Shown: positions 44,625 through 53,351, counted from the stretch's first letter. The stretch: 64,000 bases of DNA from Lientehia hominis (GCF_021044755.1 NZ_JAJNOR010000007.1:1-64000), one strand, 5' to 3'. The notes: generated by a model not told the origin, from the sequence alone. Numbers and translations: made by a program.

Positions 44625-44655
44625 AAGTACACCTTCGTATACGTGAAAGTACACC
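44625..44655. repeat. Short direct repeat with central palindrome, upstream of the 86-residue protein
   Basis: AAGTACACC occurs at 44625-44633 and 44647-44655 (22-bp period), separated by TTCGTATACGTGA with the palindrome CGTATACG. It lies about 40-65 bp upstream of the 86-residue gene and between it and the serine recombinase gene. It could be a regulator or recombinase binding site. Confidence 0.4.
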
Positions 44656-44776
44656 ACAAAACACTTGTGATTCTATAAGAAAAAAGGTATAATTTATATT
44701 AATTTCCACCATATAATGACAAATAATGATAGTCTTTATAAGTGTAATTTTACAAACTTTTATAAAATATTGCAAG

Positions 44777-45370
44777 TCAGAGTTTCAAAACCTTGATATA
44801 TTTAAAAAAGCTGCTTCTGCTGATATGTAAATGTGCCAGAGCTTCCGCTTCTGTCAGCTCTTTCCGTTTCCATTTTCGGACAGTCTGTGTGAAGTCGTCC
44901 GGCAGCGCCAGGGGGAGTTTTCCGAACCGGACGCCGCGGGCTTTAGCCGCACGGATTCCTTCCATCTGTCTTTGATGGATGTTCTCACGTTCCGAATGGG
45001 CGCAGAAACTGAGCACCTGAAGTACCAGGTCTGCGATAAAGGTGCCCAGGATATCTTTACTCCGGGTAGTATCCAGCAGCGGCATATCGATAATCTTGAT
45101 GTCGGTTCCCTTTTCTTTTGTTATCAGATGCCATTGTTCGATGATTTCATCATAATTGCGCCCCAGACGGTCTATGGATTTAATGATCAGCAGATCGTCT
45201 TTTTTTATGCGCCTTAGTAGTTTTTTGTACGCCGGACGGTTGAAATCCTTGCCGCTTTGTTTGTCAATGTAAAGATTTCGCTTTGGAATTTGATACTCGG
45301 ATAAGGCGATCAGCTGCCGGTCCGTATGCTGATCCTTGGTAGACACACGTACATAGCCATATGTATTCAT
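44777..45370 (-). CDS. Serine recombinase (resolvase/invertase family)
   Basis: A 197-residue recombinase. Catalytic serine S10 is in YGYVRVSTKDQ, with LLIIKSIDRLGRNYDEIIEQW and LLDTTRSKD of the resolvase domain, then ERENIHQRQMEGIRAAKARGVRFGK leading to a short C-terminal helix-turn-helix (LTEAEALAHLHISRSSFFKYIK). Size and layout match small resolvases and invertases, not the large phage integrases. No transposase, terminal repeats or invertible segment was seen nearby, so it may be a stranded element or a domesticated regulator. AGGAG precedes the ATG. Confidence 0.92.
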   Translation of the reverse strand: MNTYGYVRVSTKDQHTDRQLIALSEYQIPKRNLYIDKQSGKDFNRPAYKKLLRRIKKDDLLIIKSIDRLGRNYDEIIEQWHLITKEKGTDIKIIDMPLLDTTRSKDILGTFIADLVLQVLSFCAHSERENIHQRQMEGIRAAKARGVRFGKLPLALPDDFTQTVRKWKRKELTEAEALAHLHISRSSFFKYIKVLKL

Positions 45371-45561
45371 GCAGAATTCTCCTGTATCTGAAATTGCCGA
45401 ACAGAAGGCCGCAGAAAAACGGCGCTGGAAGCCTGCACGCCGCTTTCGGACATTTTTTCCATTCTATCATAAAACCTCACATATATTAGTTGGAAAATAT
45501 TGGTAATTTTTGTAAGCTGGTTAATATGGATTAGAAAGCCTATGTCGTTTTATCGGAGGCA

Positions 45562-45570
45562 TGGTATAAT
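45562..45570 (+). promoter_or_regulatory. Extended -10 promoter of the TfoX-like gene
   Basis: TGGTATAAT (TATAAT at 45565-45570 with an upstream TG) lies about 55 bp before the start codon. The -35 region is not consensus. Confidence 0.55.
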
Positions 45571-45622
45571 GAGAAGAGAATGAAGAGACTAAGACCGGAT
45601 AAGCTGCAGAAGGAGTGATCAT

Positions 45623-45880
45623 ATGGGAGAATTATCGAAGCTTCCCAATATTGGAAGGATAGTAGAGGAACAATTGGAGGAGGTGGGAATCACCACCTGT
45701 GAACAGCTTAAAGAAACAGGGAGCAAGGAAGCATGGCTGAAGATCAGGGCCATTGATAGCTCTGCCTGCATAAACCGGCTGCTCGGCCTGGAGGGTGCCA
45801 TTCGTGGAATCAAAAAAAACCAGCTTCCGGAAGACGTGAAGCTGGAATTGAAAGAATTTTACCGGAAGATCAATGATTAG
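45623..45880 (+). CDS. TfoX C-terminal-domain protein
   Basis: An 85-residue protein consisting of the TfoX-C helix-hairpin-helix-like domain: LSKLPNIGRIVEEQLEEVGITTCEQLKETGSKEAWLKIRAIDSSACINRLLGLEGAIRGI, ending LPEDVKLELKEFY. The N-terminal TfoX domain known from competence regulators is absent, and such stand-alone proteins have no proven role in competence. AGAAGGAGTGATCAT precedes the ATG. It converges with, and overlaps by 11 bp, the diguanylate cyclase gene. Confidence 0.88.
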   Translation: MGELSKLPNIGRIVEEQLEEVGITTCEQLKETGSKEAWLKIRAIDSSACINRLLGLEGAIRGIKKNQLPEDVKLELKEFYRKIND

Positions 45881-47009
45881 ATACAGAGATGTCTTCATAG
45901 ACACAGACGGCGTTCTTTTGATTCTTGGCCTTATATAAGGCTGCATCCGCGTTTTTGATCAACTGGGTGGAGGCTGTCCCCGGTATGCAGTGGGTGAGAC
46001 CGAAGCTGACAGTCAGCGGCGGAATATCCGCAACGTTTTTTGCAGAAGTCAGACGGTCCTGAATCTTGGAGCAGACATTGATGGCGGCTTCCATGGTATG
46101 ATCTTTGAACAAAAGGCTGAATTCATCCCCGCCGTACCGAAAGGCGGTCACATCGGGAGGGCATTGGTCCAGGATGGCTCCGATAAACTTAAGGCATTTG
46201 TCCCCCATAACGTGCCCCATGGTATCATTGACGGCCTTAAAGTCATCCAGGTCTGCCATTGCAAAAATATAGATACTGCCTGAAGTATCACTGAGTGCGG
46301 TACAGAGTGCGGTCTGAAGCGCAGAACGGTTGTACAGGCCGGTCATATGGTCACGGAGAAGCTTTTGCTGCAGATGGAACCGCTCCAGCTCTTTATTGAT
46401 GCTGACGGTGTTCTTTTCCCTCAGAAACCGGATGATGATCAGGGAGACAAGGTAAAAGCACAGCAGCACGTACAGAGAAAGAATAAAATTGGCCAGCAAA
46501 AGCTCGTCATGAAAAATGGATATTTTGTCGGGATCCCATGAAATAAAGCATTCCGAAATTATTTCTGCACCCAGAGAAAAAGCCGCAGTGACAGAGGTCA
46601 GCCGGTAGCTGGCATAGATCAAGGTCAATAAAATGGGAATGGCGAAGATTAGATAAAGGGATGTAAAAATATTATGTATGGAAAAAACAATAAAGCAGTT
46701 TACCACAAAGGTAAGTGACAGTACATATTGTCTGGAAGAGACAGACAGCCGGCGCAGGCGGAGGGCTGTAAATCCGGAGATGATACAAAGAACGTTCAGC
46801 GTCACAGGAATCAGAATATATTTCAGCACATAAACGGATACGCTGACACTGATTTGTTCCATAGAACTTAAAATATAGAACATGATGATTTCCATGACGA
46901 CGGAAAAGGACGCCAGTCCTACAATGATCTTGAAATGCAGATGAAGCCATTTTTCATTTATCTTCCGGTATTCTTCTCGTATAGCTTGAATGTTGCTGTC
47001 AACGGACAT
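45870..47009 (-). CDS. Membrane-bound diguanylate cyclase (GGDEF)
   Basis: A 379-residue protein with six or so N-terminal membrane helices (about 25-200), a short linker helix (LEREKNTVSINKELERFHLQQ-like) and a GGDEF domain beginning DHMTGLYNRSALQ. The active-site loop is FRYGGDEFSLLF, an intact motif, so it probably makes c-di-GMP. The RxxD inhibitory site is not evident. No c-di-GMP riboswitch or PilZ protein was seen in the window. Confidence 0.93.
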   Translation of the reverse strand: MSVDSNIQAIREEYRKINEKWLHLHFKIIVGLASFSVVMEIIMFYILSSMEQISVSVSVYVLKYILIPVTLNVLCIISGFTALRLRRLSVSSRQYVLSLTFVVNCFIVFSIHNIFTSLYLIFAIPILLTLIYASYRLTSVTAAFSLGAEIISECFISWDPDKISIFHDELLLANFILSLYVLLCFYLVSLIIIRFLREKNTVSINKELERFHLQQKLLRDHMTGLYNRSALQTALCTALSDTSGSIYIFAMADLDDFKAVNDTMGHVMGDKCLKFIGAILDQCPPDVTAFRYGGDEFSLLFKDHTMEAAINVCSKIQDRLTSAKNVADIPPLTVSFGLTHCIPGTASTQLIKNADAALYKAKNQKNAVCVYEDISVSNH

Positions 47010-47146
47010 GCCGGAACTCTCCTTTAATGTGAAAAACTTTTATGTTTTACAGTATACTACAAGGAAGCGGAATAAGCAAAGAAAAAAGACAGGAAGCAGG
47101 ATTGCTTCGGCCATGGCAAAAAGTATACAGGAACCCGGCGGGGGGC

Positions 47147-47175
47147 TTGTGACAGTTTCTGATCTATGATAGAAT
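47147..47175 (+). promoter_or_regulatory. SigA promoter of the CsoR-like gene
   Basis: TTGTGA (47147-47152), 17 bp, TAGAAT (47170-47175), 45 bp before the GTG start. The rest of the 210-bp gap has no gene. Confidence 0.7.
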
Positions 47176-47219
47176 GAATCGTAATGCTGGAAGATGAACA
47201 GAGATAGGAGGGAAGTGCG

Positions 47220-47585
47220 GTGGAGGAAATGCATACGCATACCCATATTCATATAGGGGAAGACGGACAAGTCATTGAGCATGCTCATGGAGAGGGAGAG
47301 CGCGGTCATCATAATCATGGGCATACCCATACAAACACGAAGGCGGTACTTAATCGCCTGAGCCGTGCCATCGGCCATTTGGAATCCATAAAACGGATGG
47401 TGGAGGAAGGAAGAGACTGCAGTGAGGTGCTGATACAGCTGTCAGCGGTTAAATCAGCGATCAATAATACCGGAAAAGTAATCCTGCAGGATCATATCGA
47501 GCATTGTATTGTAGATGCAGTGGAATCAGGGGACCATGAAGCCCTGGAAGAACTCAGCAAAGCCATTGACCGTTTTGTGAAATAA
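47220..47585 (+). CDS. CsoR-family metal-sensing repressor with His-rich N-terminal extension
   Basis: A 121-residue protein. Residues 40-121 are a CsoR/FrmR all-helical repressor (LNRLSRAIGHLESIKRMVEEGRDCSEVLIQLSAVKSAI). Ligands C67, H92 and C96 have the spacing of the Cu(I) site of Mycobacterium CsoR (C36-H61-C65). Residues 1-37 hold 11 histidines in HTHTHIHIG and HHNHGHTHT patches, an extension not found in classical CsoR. The GTG start is set by AGGAGGG 7 bp upstream. No copper ATPase or chaperone is next door, so its target lies elsewhere. Confidence 0.9.
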   Translation: MEEMHTHTHIHIGEDGQVIEHAHGEGERGHHNHGHTHTNTKAVLNRLSRAIGHLESIKRMVEEGRDCSEVLIQLSAVKSAINNTGKVILQDHIEHCIVDAVESGDHEALEELSKAIDRFVK

Positions 47586-47682
47586 ATCGGAAGACCGTTG
47601 GAAAAGCCCGGTTGGGTGCCTCGTGACAGGCGTCCATCCGGGCTTTTTGCAGTTGGCAAGAATAAAAATAGAAATTTACTTC

Positions 47683-49005
47683 TTATATAATAGAACGGAC
47701 TTCCAGTTTTTTTCGGAAAAAACGCACTGTAAAAAATCCTGTGCGGACAACCCAATCGACTATCATGGCCAGCCATACTCCGGCTACGCCCATTTTCAAA
47801 AAGCCTGCCATGAAATAGGAAAGAAAGATCCGGCACACCCACATGGAGGTAATGGAGACGATCATGGTATATTTCACGTCGTTGGAAGCACGCAGGGCGT
47901 TGGGCAGAGCAAAGGAAGACGGCCAGAACAGGATGGCGAAGCCATTGTGAATATAAGTCAGTGTGACGGCAAGCTTGGCCGTTTCTTCAGAAAGGTGGTA
48001 GATACCCACCAAAGGGCCGACAAACAGCAGGATTCCGCCGCAGACCAGGGCGATGGCGCCATATGTAATGCCTATCAGGATCCTGGTATTTTTTCGGGCC
48101 TCTTCATAACGGCCGGCGCCGATGCATTGGCCCACAACAGTTACGAGAGCCAGCCCCATGGCGGAGCCTGGGAGTGTGCCAAGAGTAGCCAGAGTATTTG
48201 CCGCCGCGTTTGCGGCTATGGATGCTGTTCCGAAACTGACGATCAGACTCTGCAAAAGAATTTTTCCAACCTGGAAGATACTGTTCTCCAGGCCGCTGGG
48301 AATACCGATGTACATGATCCTGCCTACCATGTCCCGCTGAAAGTGCCTGGTAAAATGGGGAAGGTGGAGCTCATATTTCGGATTCTGAATCAGTTTGAGG
48401 AGCAGGATGGCAGAGGCAATTCGCGATAAAAGGGAAGCAGTTCCCACACCTGCCGCACCCATATGAAATACAAAGACGAAAAGAGCGTTTCCCGGAATAT
48501 TGATGAGGTTCATAAGAAGAGCGGACAGCATGGAAATACTGGACTTTCCCTGAACACGGAATAAAGCCGCACAGGCATTGGAAACCCCGAGAAACGGATA
48601 GGAGACGGCGCAGAGGTAAAAATAAGTACGGGCATTGGCCATTACACTCTCTTCCGCACGTCCGCACAGCAAATTCAGAATAGCGTGATTTCCCACCAGA
48701 ATGACGACCATGATGATCAGAGATATGACAAATGTGGACAGTATCAGCTGTCCGGCTGTTTCCCTAGCCAGGTCTGGCTTCTTTTTGCCTAAATATTGAG
48801 CACAGACAACGGCTCCGCCCGTTGCAATGGCCATCAGGAAATTGATCAGCAGAAGACTGATATTGTCGACCAGAGAAACTCCGGATACAGCCGCTTCACC
48901 GGCAGAAGCTACCATGATGATATCTGCCATGCCGACGGTGGTGGCAAGGAACTGCTCTGCGAACAGCGGCAGGATTAATCGGGTCAGATCCTTTCTGGAA
49001 AACAT
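47683..49005 (-). CDS. MATE-family efflux transporter
   Basis: A 440-residue integral membrane protein with 12 hydrophobic segments in two six-helix halves: LPLFAEQFLATTVGMADIIMV and AVVCAQYLGKK in the first, GLENSIFQVGKILLQSLIVSFG and GSAMGLALVTVVGQCIGAG in the second. These are the MATE repeats of Na+/H+-driven drug or metabolite exporters. Substrate unknown. AGGAGGAGTTTTC precedes the ATG. It converges with the CsoR-like gene. Confidence 0.95.
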   Translation of the reverse strand: MFSRKDLTRLILPLFAEQFLATTVGMADIIMVASAGEAAVSGVSLVDNISLLLINFLMAIATGGAVVCAQYLGKKKPDLARETAGQLILSTFVISLIIMVVILVGNHAILNLLCGRAEESVMANARTYFYLCAVSYPFLGVSNACAALFRVQGKSSISMLSALLMNLINIPGNALFVFVFHMGAAGVGTASLLSRIASAILLLKLIQNPKYELHLPHFTRHFQRDMVGRIMYIGIPSGLENSIFQVGKILLQSLIVSFGTASIAANAAANTLATLGTLPGSAMGLALVTVVGQCIGAGRYEEARKNTRILIGITYGAIALVCGGILLFVGPLVGIYHLSEETAKLAVTLTYIHNGFAILFWPSSFALPNALRASNDVKYTMIVSITSMWVCRIFLSYFMAGFLKMGVAGVWLAMIVDWVVRTGFFTVRFFRKKLEVRSII

Positions 49006-49102
49006 GAAAACTCCTCCTGTAAAAAAGTCAGAATATTAAGAACGGAGCCTATCATAAACCTTATGGACAGTGAAGTCAAGAGTCATGGAGAAAATATAAA
49101 AA

Positions 49103-49131
49103 TTGCGTAAGCTCAGGGGATATGATAGAAT
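49103..49131 (+). promoter_or_regulatory. SigA promoter of the exonuclease gene
   Basis: TTGCGT (49103-49108), 17 bp, TAGAAT (49126-49131), 77 bp before the start codon. Confidence 0.65.
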
Positions 49132-49207
49132 GAGATGAGTGATCAGCCGGCTGCGGCATGAGGCCCGGAGGTTTAAGAGATAAGGTATGGAAAGGCGGTG
49201 AAACGGT

Positions 49208-50248
49208 TTGCATTATATTGTTCTCGACCTGGAATGGAATCAGAGTCCAAGGGGGAAAGCGGGAAAACGGACAGGGATGCCCTTTGAGATCATTGAAATA
49301 GGAGCGGTGAAACTGGACGGAGAAATGCGTACCGTAGAGGTGTTTAACGAAGTGATCAAGCCGGCCGTATACCGTCAGCTTCACTATAAAACAAAGGAAA
49401 TCCTCCATATGGACATACAGGAATTGGAAAAAGCCAGAAAATTCCAGGATGTCATCGGAGATTTTTTTAAATGGTGCGGAGATGACTATATCATGTGCAC
49501 CTGGGGTTCCATGGATCTGACAGAGCTTCAGAGGAATCTTGCGTTTTTTAAGGTGGAAAATCCAATGGGGAAACCGCTTCTTTATTACGATGTGCAGAAG
49601 CTGTTCAGTCTTCTGTACGAAGACGGAAAGAGCCGCCGTTCCTTGAAGGACGCGGTGGAGTATCTGGAAATCGAGGAAGATATCCCCTTTCATCGTGCCT
49701 TTGATGATACGCTGTATACGGTCAAGATCATGCAGAGGATGGATCTGGATGCCGTGCGAAAATATGTGTCTGTGGATTATTTCAGACTTCCGGATAAAAA
49801 GGAAGAGGAGATTTATATCGTATTTGACCGATATGCAAAATATGTTTCCAGGGTATTTGCGGCCAGGGAGAAGGCGATGGCCGATAAGGGGGCTGTTTCC
49901 ACAAAGTGTTATCGCTGCGGCAGAGCTCTGAGGAAACGGATCCGATGGTTCCCTGTCAACGGAAAGACGTATCTTTGCCTGGCGTTTTGCCCTGAGCACG
50001 GCTATATGAAAGGAAAGCTCAGGCTTAAGAAAGCAGAATCCGGAGGAGTCTTTGTGGTAAAGACGTTGAAGCTGATTTCAGAATCAGACGCCGAAGCCAT
50101 TCAGATGAAAAGGCTGGAAATGTTAAAAAAGAGGAAAGAGAGCAAAGCGGGCAAGCCTGTTTCAGACTCCATGTCCCCTCAAGCTTTGAGAGCTTCTTCA
50201 GCTTTGCGCTCCGATGCGCAGCCGCGGAGCAGCCTTCCTTTAAAATAA
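49208..50248 (+). CDS. DEDDh 3'-5' exonuclease with C-terminal zinc-ribbon region
   Basis: A 346-residue protein. The N-terminal RNase H-fold exonuclease has the acidic residues of VLDLEWNQ (D and E), the middle aspartate in WGSMDLTEL, and H-x-A-x-x-D in HRAFDDTLYTV, so it is the DEDDh type of KapD/DnaQ-like nucleases. The C-terminal part has a likely zinc site (CYRCGRALRKR, then LCLAFCPEHG) and a basic tail, suggesting nucleic-acid binding. The start is TTG after AAAGGCGGTG. Substrate (RNA or DNA) is not evident. Confidence 0.88.
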   Translation: MHYIVLDLEWNQSPRGKAGKRTGMPFEIIEIGAVKLDGEMRTVEVFNEVIKPAVYRQLHYKTKEILHMDIQELEKARKFQDVIGDFFKWCGDDYIMCTWGSMDLTELQRNLAFFKVENPMGKPLLYYDVQKLFSLLYEDGKSRRSLKDAVEYLEIEEDIPFHRAFDDTLYTVKIMQRMDLDAVRKYVSVDYFRLPDKKEEEIYIVFDRYAKYVSRVFAAREKAMADKGAVSTKCYRCGRALRKRIRWFPVNGKTYLCLAFCPEHGYMKGKLRLKKAESGGVFVVKTLKLISESDAEAIQMKRLEMLKKRKESKAGKPVSDSMSPQALRASSALRSDAQPRSSLPLK

Positions 50249-50252
50249 AAAA

Positions 50253-50277
50253 CAAGCCGTGTGGTCTACACGGCTTG
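50253..50277. terminator. Terminator shared by the exonuclease and carboxypeptidase genes
   Basis: CAAGCCGTGT and ACACGGCTTG form a 10-bp stem with a 5-nt loop. The T run (TTTTTTATTTT) is on the reverse strand, so it fits best as the terminator of the leftward carboxypeptidase gene. Confidence 0.85.
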
Positions 50278-50294
50278 CCGTATTTTCAGAATCT

Positions 50295-51782
50295 TTAACG
50301 GCGGTCCAGGTCCTTGTTTCTGCTGCGAAGGACATTCTGCCGTCTCCGGTGTCTACGCATGGAAGTTCTCCTGGAGTTCCGGACCTTGATCACGCTCCGA
50401 TTCATTGCCCTCTTCCTCCGTATGAATAGGACCAGGAAATAAATTATGGCTCCGCATAGGATGACGGCCAGCAGAATCCAGACATTGATGAACAGCGTGC
50501 TGTTCTGGGAGGGCTTTTCCTTGGCGGAAGAAGGGCTCTGGGCTGTTTCGTGCTCTTTAAAATCGAAATGCTTGTCGGCGCTGTCGATGAGCAGAAGTGA
50601 ACCGGATCCGAGACGGACGCCCTGATAAGAATAGGTAACATTTGCCAGTACATTGGAGGCAGAGGCGGTGCTGAGAGTCAGACTGCTCTCCACGTCGTTC
50701 AGGCTCATATTATTGGGCAGGATGATCCAGCTGTCGCCGCTCAGCTCCAGGGATGCGGAGGAAGTGTCGAAAACTCCTTGGGATGAGGAGAGAAAATCGC
50801 TGCCTGTGTTTTCTTTCGCTTCAGCCATATTATATGCCGTAAAGTTATTAAAGCCAAACTCAAACATGGCTATGGTATCATCGTAATGTGTCCAGTTGGT
50901 CTTCATGGAGACGGCGATCAGTTCCATATCTCCGCGGACGGCATAGGTGACGAGGGTATTGCCGGCTTCTGGGGTATAGCCGGTTTTTCCGGCTACAGTT
51001 CCTTCATAGGTATACTCGGAATCATAGAGCATTTTATGCTTCTGCACCAGATACCGGGAGTCGGGCTGTTTATTTGTCGGCTCGATCGTGTATTTGCCGG
51101 CCGCGCAGATTCGGATAAAAGTATCGTTGTGCACGAGAGCTTTCATAATGAGCGCCATGTCATGACAGGTGGTATAATGGTTTTCGTTGTGAAGACCATG
51201 GGCGTTCACAAAATGCGTGTTGGTGCAGCCCAGCTGAGCAGCCCGGTTGTTCATCATTTCCGCAAAGGCGTCCATACCTCCGGCCACATGCTCAGCCAGG
51301 CCGTTGGCCACTTCGTTGGCGGATTGGAGCAGGAGTGCGTACATACACTGTTCTACGGTCAGCTGTTCCCCTTCCGTGACGGCGATGTTGCTGGAGTCGG
51401 CTTCAATGCTGAATACGGCTTCTCTGGAAAAGGTGACGACTTCGGACAGAGAGGCGTTTTCCAGTGTCAAAAGTGCAGTCATGAGTTTTGTGATGCTGGC
51501 GGGATAAAGCGCCTCGTCAGCATTTTTGGCGAAGAGCACCGTTCCGGTGCGGGCATCTATGAGAACGCCGGCTTCTCCGAGAAGCTCCGGACCCTGAGGC
51601 CAGGTAGAAATGGTGCTGGGATCAGCTCCCTGTGTATCGGCGGCTTCCACGGAGACTTCTCCGGAAGCTTCATAGGTTTCCTCCTGGGAAGCGTCTGCTG
51701 CCAGGCTTGTCCTTTCCGTATAAAAGAAGCATAGGAAGAAAGCAGCGAGAATCAGGCATAATGCCCGGTACGATTTTTTCAT
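50295..51782 (-). CDS. D-alanyl-D-alanine carboxypeptidase (PBP, S11 family)
   Basis: A 495-residue low-molecular-weight penicillin-binding protein that trims the terminal D-Ala of peptidoglycan peptides. A signal peptide (ALCLILAAFFLCFFY) and acidic linker precede the catalytic domain with S96-x-x-K (ALYPASITKLM), S154-A-N (QSANEVANG) and the KTG box (VAGKTGYTPEAG). A beta-rich domain follows. Near the C terminus is a membrane helix (LFINVWILLAVILCGAIIYFLVLFI) then a very basic RRTSMRRHRRRQ tail. This is the DacF-like layout. The C-terminal helix replaces the amphipathic anchor of PBP5. Confidence 0.95.
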   Translation of the reverse strand: MKKSYRALCLILAAFFLCFFYTERTSLAADASQEETYEASGEVSVEAADTQGADPSTISTWPQGPELLGEAGVLIDARTGTVLFAKNADEALYPASITKLMTALLTLENASLSEVVTFSREAVFSIEADSSNIAVTEGEQLTVEQCMYALLLQSANEVANGLAEHVAGGMDAFAEMMNNRAAQLGCTNTHFVNAHGLHNENHYTTCHDMALIMKALVHNDTFIRICAAGKYTIEPTNKQPDSRYLVQKHKMLYDSEYTYEGTVAGKTGYTPEAGNTLVTYAVRGDMELIAVSMKTNWTHYDDTIAMFEFGFNNFTAYNMAEAKENTGSDFLSSSQGVFDTSSASLELSGDSWIILPNNMSLNDVESSLTLSTASASNVLANVTYSYQGVRLGSGSLLLIDSADKHFDFKEHETAQSPSSAKEKPSQNSTLFINVWILLAVILCGAIIYFLVLFIRRKRAMNRSVIKVRNSRRTSMRRHRRRQNVLRSRNKDLDRR

Positions 51783-51938
51783 TTATAGACGACTCCTTAT
51801 AAAAATGTTAATATATAGTTAATAATTATAGAATAAATCAAAGCCGGTGGCAAGAGAATCCCGTGATATTCCGGGAATTATCCCCAAAAGTGGGAAAGGA
51901 TATTAAAAAATCGTTGCGAAATGTGAGGAAAATGGCAT

Positions 51939-52667
51939 ATGAGACTGAGAAATGTAAAAGGCGCAAGAGACGTGCTGGCAGAAAATCCGTATGTGGTAAA
52001 TGATCCGGAGCGATATAAGGGAAGCTGGGGAGCAGTCTTCGGGAATCAGAATCCAATCTATATAGAAATCGGTATGGGGAAGGGCAGGTTTCTTTTAAAG
52101 CAGGCGGAGCTTAATCCCGAAATAAATTTTATCGGCATAGAGATGTATGCCAGTGTATTGGTGCGGGCTGTCCAAAAAGCAGAAGGGAGCAGTCTGGAGG
52201 ACGGAGTGTCAGCAGTGACACGCAGAAGCCTGCCTGAGAAGGCGCAGAACGCCGGCATAGGCCCTGGGGGAAGAATTGCGAATCTTCGATTTTTAAATGT
52301 ACAGGCAGAGTATCTGGAAAACTTATTTTCTCCCGGAGAAGTATCCCGTATCTATCTCAACTTCTCGGATCCCTGGCCGAAGGCGCGTCACGCGAAACGA
52401 AGGCTGACTTCTTCCGCGTTTTTGTCCAGATATGAAAAGATATTGAAAGAAAACGGCTGCGTGGAATTTAAAACCGATAACCGGAAATTATTTGAATTCT
52501 CGTTGGAATCGGTGGAGGAATCCGGCTGGAGACTTTTGTCAAGTACCTTTGATCTACATAAAGACGCGAAAATGTCCTCTGGAAATGTGATGACAGAATA
52601 TGAGCAGAAGTTCTCAGAAAAGGGACATCCTATTTGTAAGCTGGTTGCACAGCGGAAATGTTCGTGA
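51939..52667 (+). CDS. trmB: tRNA (guanine-46-N7)-methyltransferase
   Basis: A 242-residue SAM-dependent enzyme that makes m7G46 in tRNA. The SAM loop is IEIGMGKGRFLLKQAE, followed by NFIGIEMYASVLVRAVQK, and the signature YLNFSDPWPKARHAKRRLT is present. An insertion of about 25 residues (residues 78-105, VSAVTRRSLPEKAQNAGIGPG) is longer than in Bacillus TrmB. The ATG follows GAGGAAAATGGCAT. A weak TATAAT downstream (52712-52717) may serve the next genes. Confidence 0.95.
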   Translation: MRLRNVKGARDVLAENPYVVNDPERYKGSWGAVFGNQNPIYIEIGMGKGRFLLKQAELNPEINFIGIEMYASVLVRAVQKAEGSSLEDGVSAVTRRSLPEKAQNAGIGPGGRIANLRFLNVQAEYLENLFSPGEVSRIYLNFSDPWPKARHAKRRLTSSAFLSRYEKILKENGCVEFKTDNRKLFEFSLESVEESGWRLLSSTFDLHKDAKMSSGNVMTEYEQKFSEKGHPICKLVAQRKCS

Positions 52668-52748
52668 TAAAATAAAAGCGAACCGGCTGCATAGGCCAGG
52701 CAGTTCAATCATATAATAGTAGGAAAAGAACAGTAGGAGGAAAACGCC

Positions 52749-52883
52749 TTGAAACGGAGGCTGAGTTTCCAGGAAAAGCTGTCCAGGGCATTCTGTGATA
52801 AACAGGATCTGAACAGAAAGGCGCTTAAGATTAAAAGATCCCTAGGGGAAATCAATGAACTTCTGGGGAAGATGTCAAAATAA
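52749..52883 (+). CDS. Small basic protein encoded before trxA
   Basis: A 44-residue reading frame from a TTG start 8 bp after AGGAGG. The protein is strongly basic and predicted helical: KRRLSFQEKLSRAFCDKQDL, then NRKALKIKRSLGEINELLGK. The excellent ribosome site and codon pattern argue that it is real. I do not recognise the family. It ends 31 bp before trxA, so the two may be cotranscribed. Confidence 0.6.
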   Translation: MKRRLSFQEKLSRAFCDKQDLNRKALKIKRSLGEINELLGKMSK

Positions 52884-52914
52884 AGCGCCTGTACAGTATA
52901 CAGGAGGGAAAAAT

Positions 52915-53229
52915 ATGGCAAGAATTTTTCAGCAGGACAATTTTGAAGAAGAGGTATTGAAATCTGATATTCCAGTATTGGTGGATTTCTATGCGGAGTG
53001 GTGCGGTCCCTGCAAGATGCTTGGCCCGGTGATCGAGGATCTGGCAGTGGAGTATGAAGGCAAGGTGAAGATTGGCAAGGTCAATATAGATCTGGCAGAA
53101 GAACTAGCCATGCGTTATCAGGTACAGTCTGTTCCTACTTTGATACTTTTTAAGAATGGACAGGTTGTCAAGAGGCTGTCCGGCGCCCTTCCGAAAGCCC
53201 GGCTGATCTCGGAGTTTTCCTTAGCATAA
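52915..53229 (+). CDS. trxA: Thioredoxin
   Basis: A 104-residue thioredoxin with the active site WCGPCK (FYAEWCGPCKMLGP), the cis-proline VPTLILFKNGQ loop and the usual length. It donates electrons to ribonucleotide reductase and peroxidases, possibly including the GPx-family enzyme encoded upstream. The ATG follows ACAGGAGGGAAAAAT. Confidence 0.97.
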   Translation: MARIFQQDNFEEEVLKSDIPVLVDFYAEWCGPCKMLGPVIEDLAVEYEGKVKIGKVNIDLAEELAMRYQVQSVPTLILFKNGQVVKRLSGALPKARLISEFSLA

Positions 53230-53277
53230 CAGTATTGGAAAACAATGAAAAAAATCGAAATAATTTGAAAAAAGTAC

Positions 53278-53306
53278 TTGCATTTATAAAAACATTGAGA
53301 TATAAT
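53278..53306 (+). promoter_or_regulatory. SigA promoter of tRNA-Lys
   Basis: TTGCAT (53278-53283), 17 bp, TATAAT (53301-53306), giving a leader of about 40 nt before the tRNA. Confidence 0.8.
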
Positions 53307-53311
53307 AATGT

Positions 53312-53343
53312 CCGTGCCCCTGAGACAAGCTCATGGGGCACGG
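53312..53343 (+). other. Hairpin in the tRNA-Lys leader
   Basis: CCGTGCCCCTGAG pairs with CTCATGGGGCACGG (one bulged base). The stem lies between the transcription start and the tRNA 5' end and may act in precursor processing. No T tract follows, so it is not a terminator. Confidence 0.6.
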
Positions 53344-53351
53344 ATTAGTAA

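Noticed and set aside
49076..49999. A 307-codon minus-strand frame over the exonuclease gene
   Set aside because: Antisense to a gene with intact DEDDh motifs; no ribosome site or domain.
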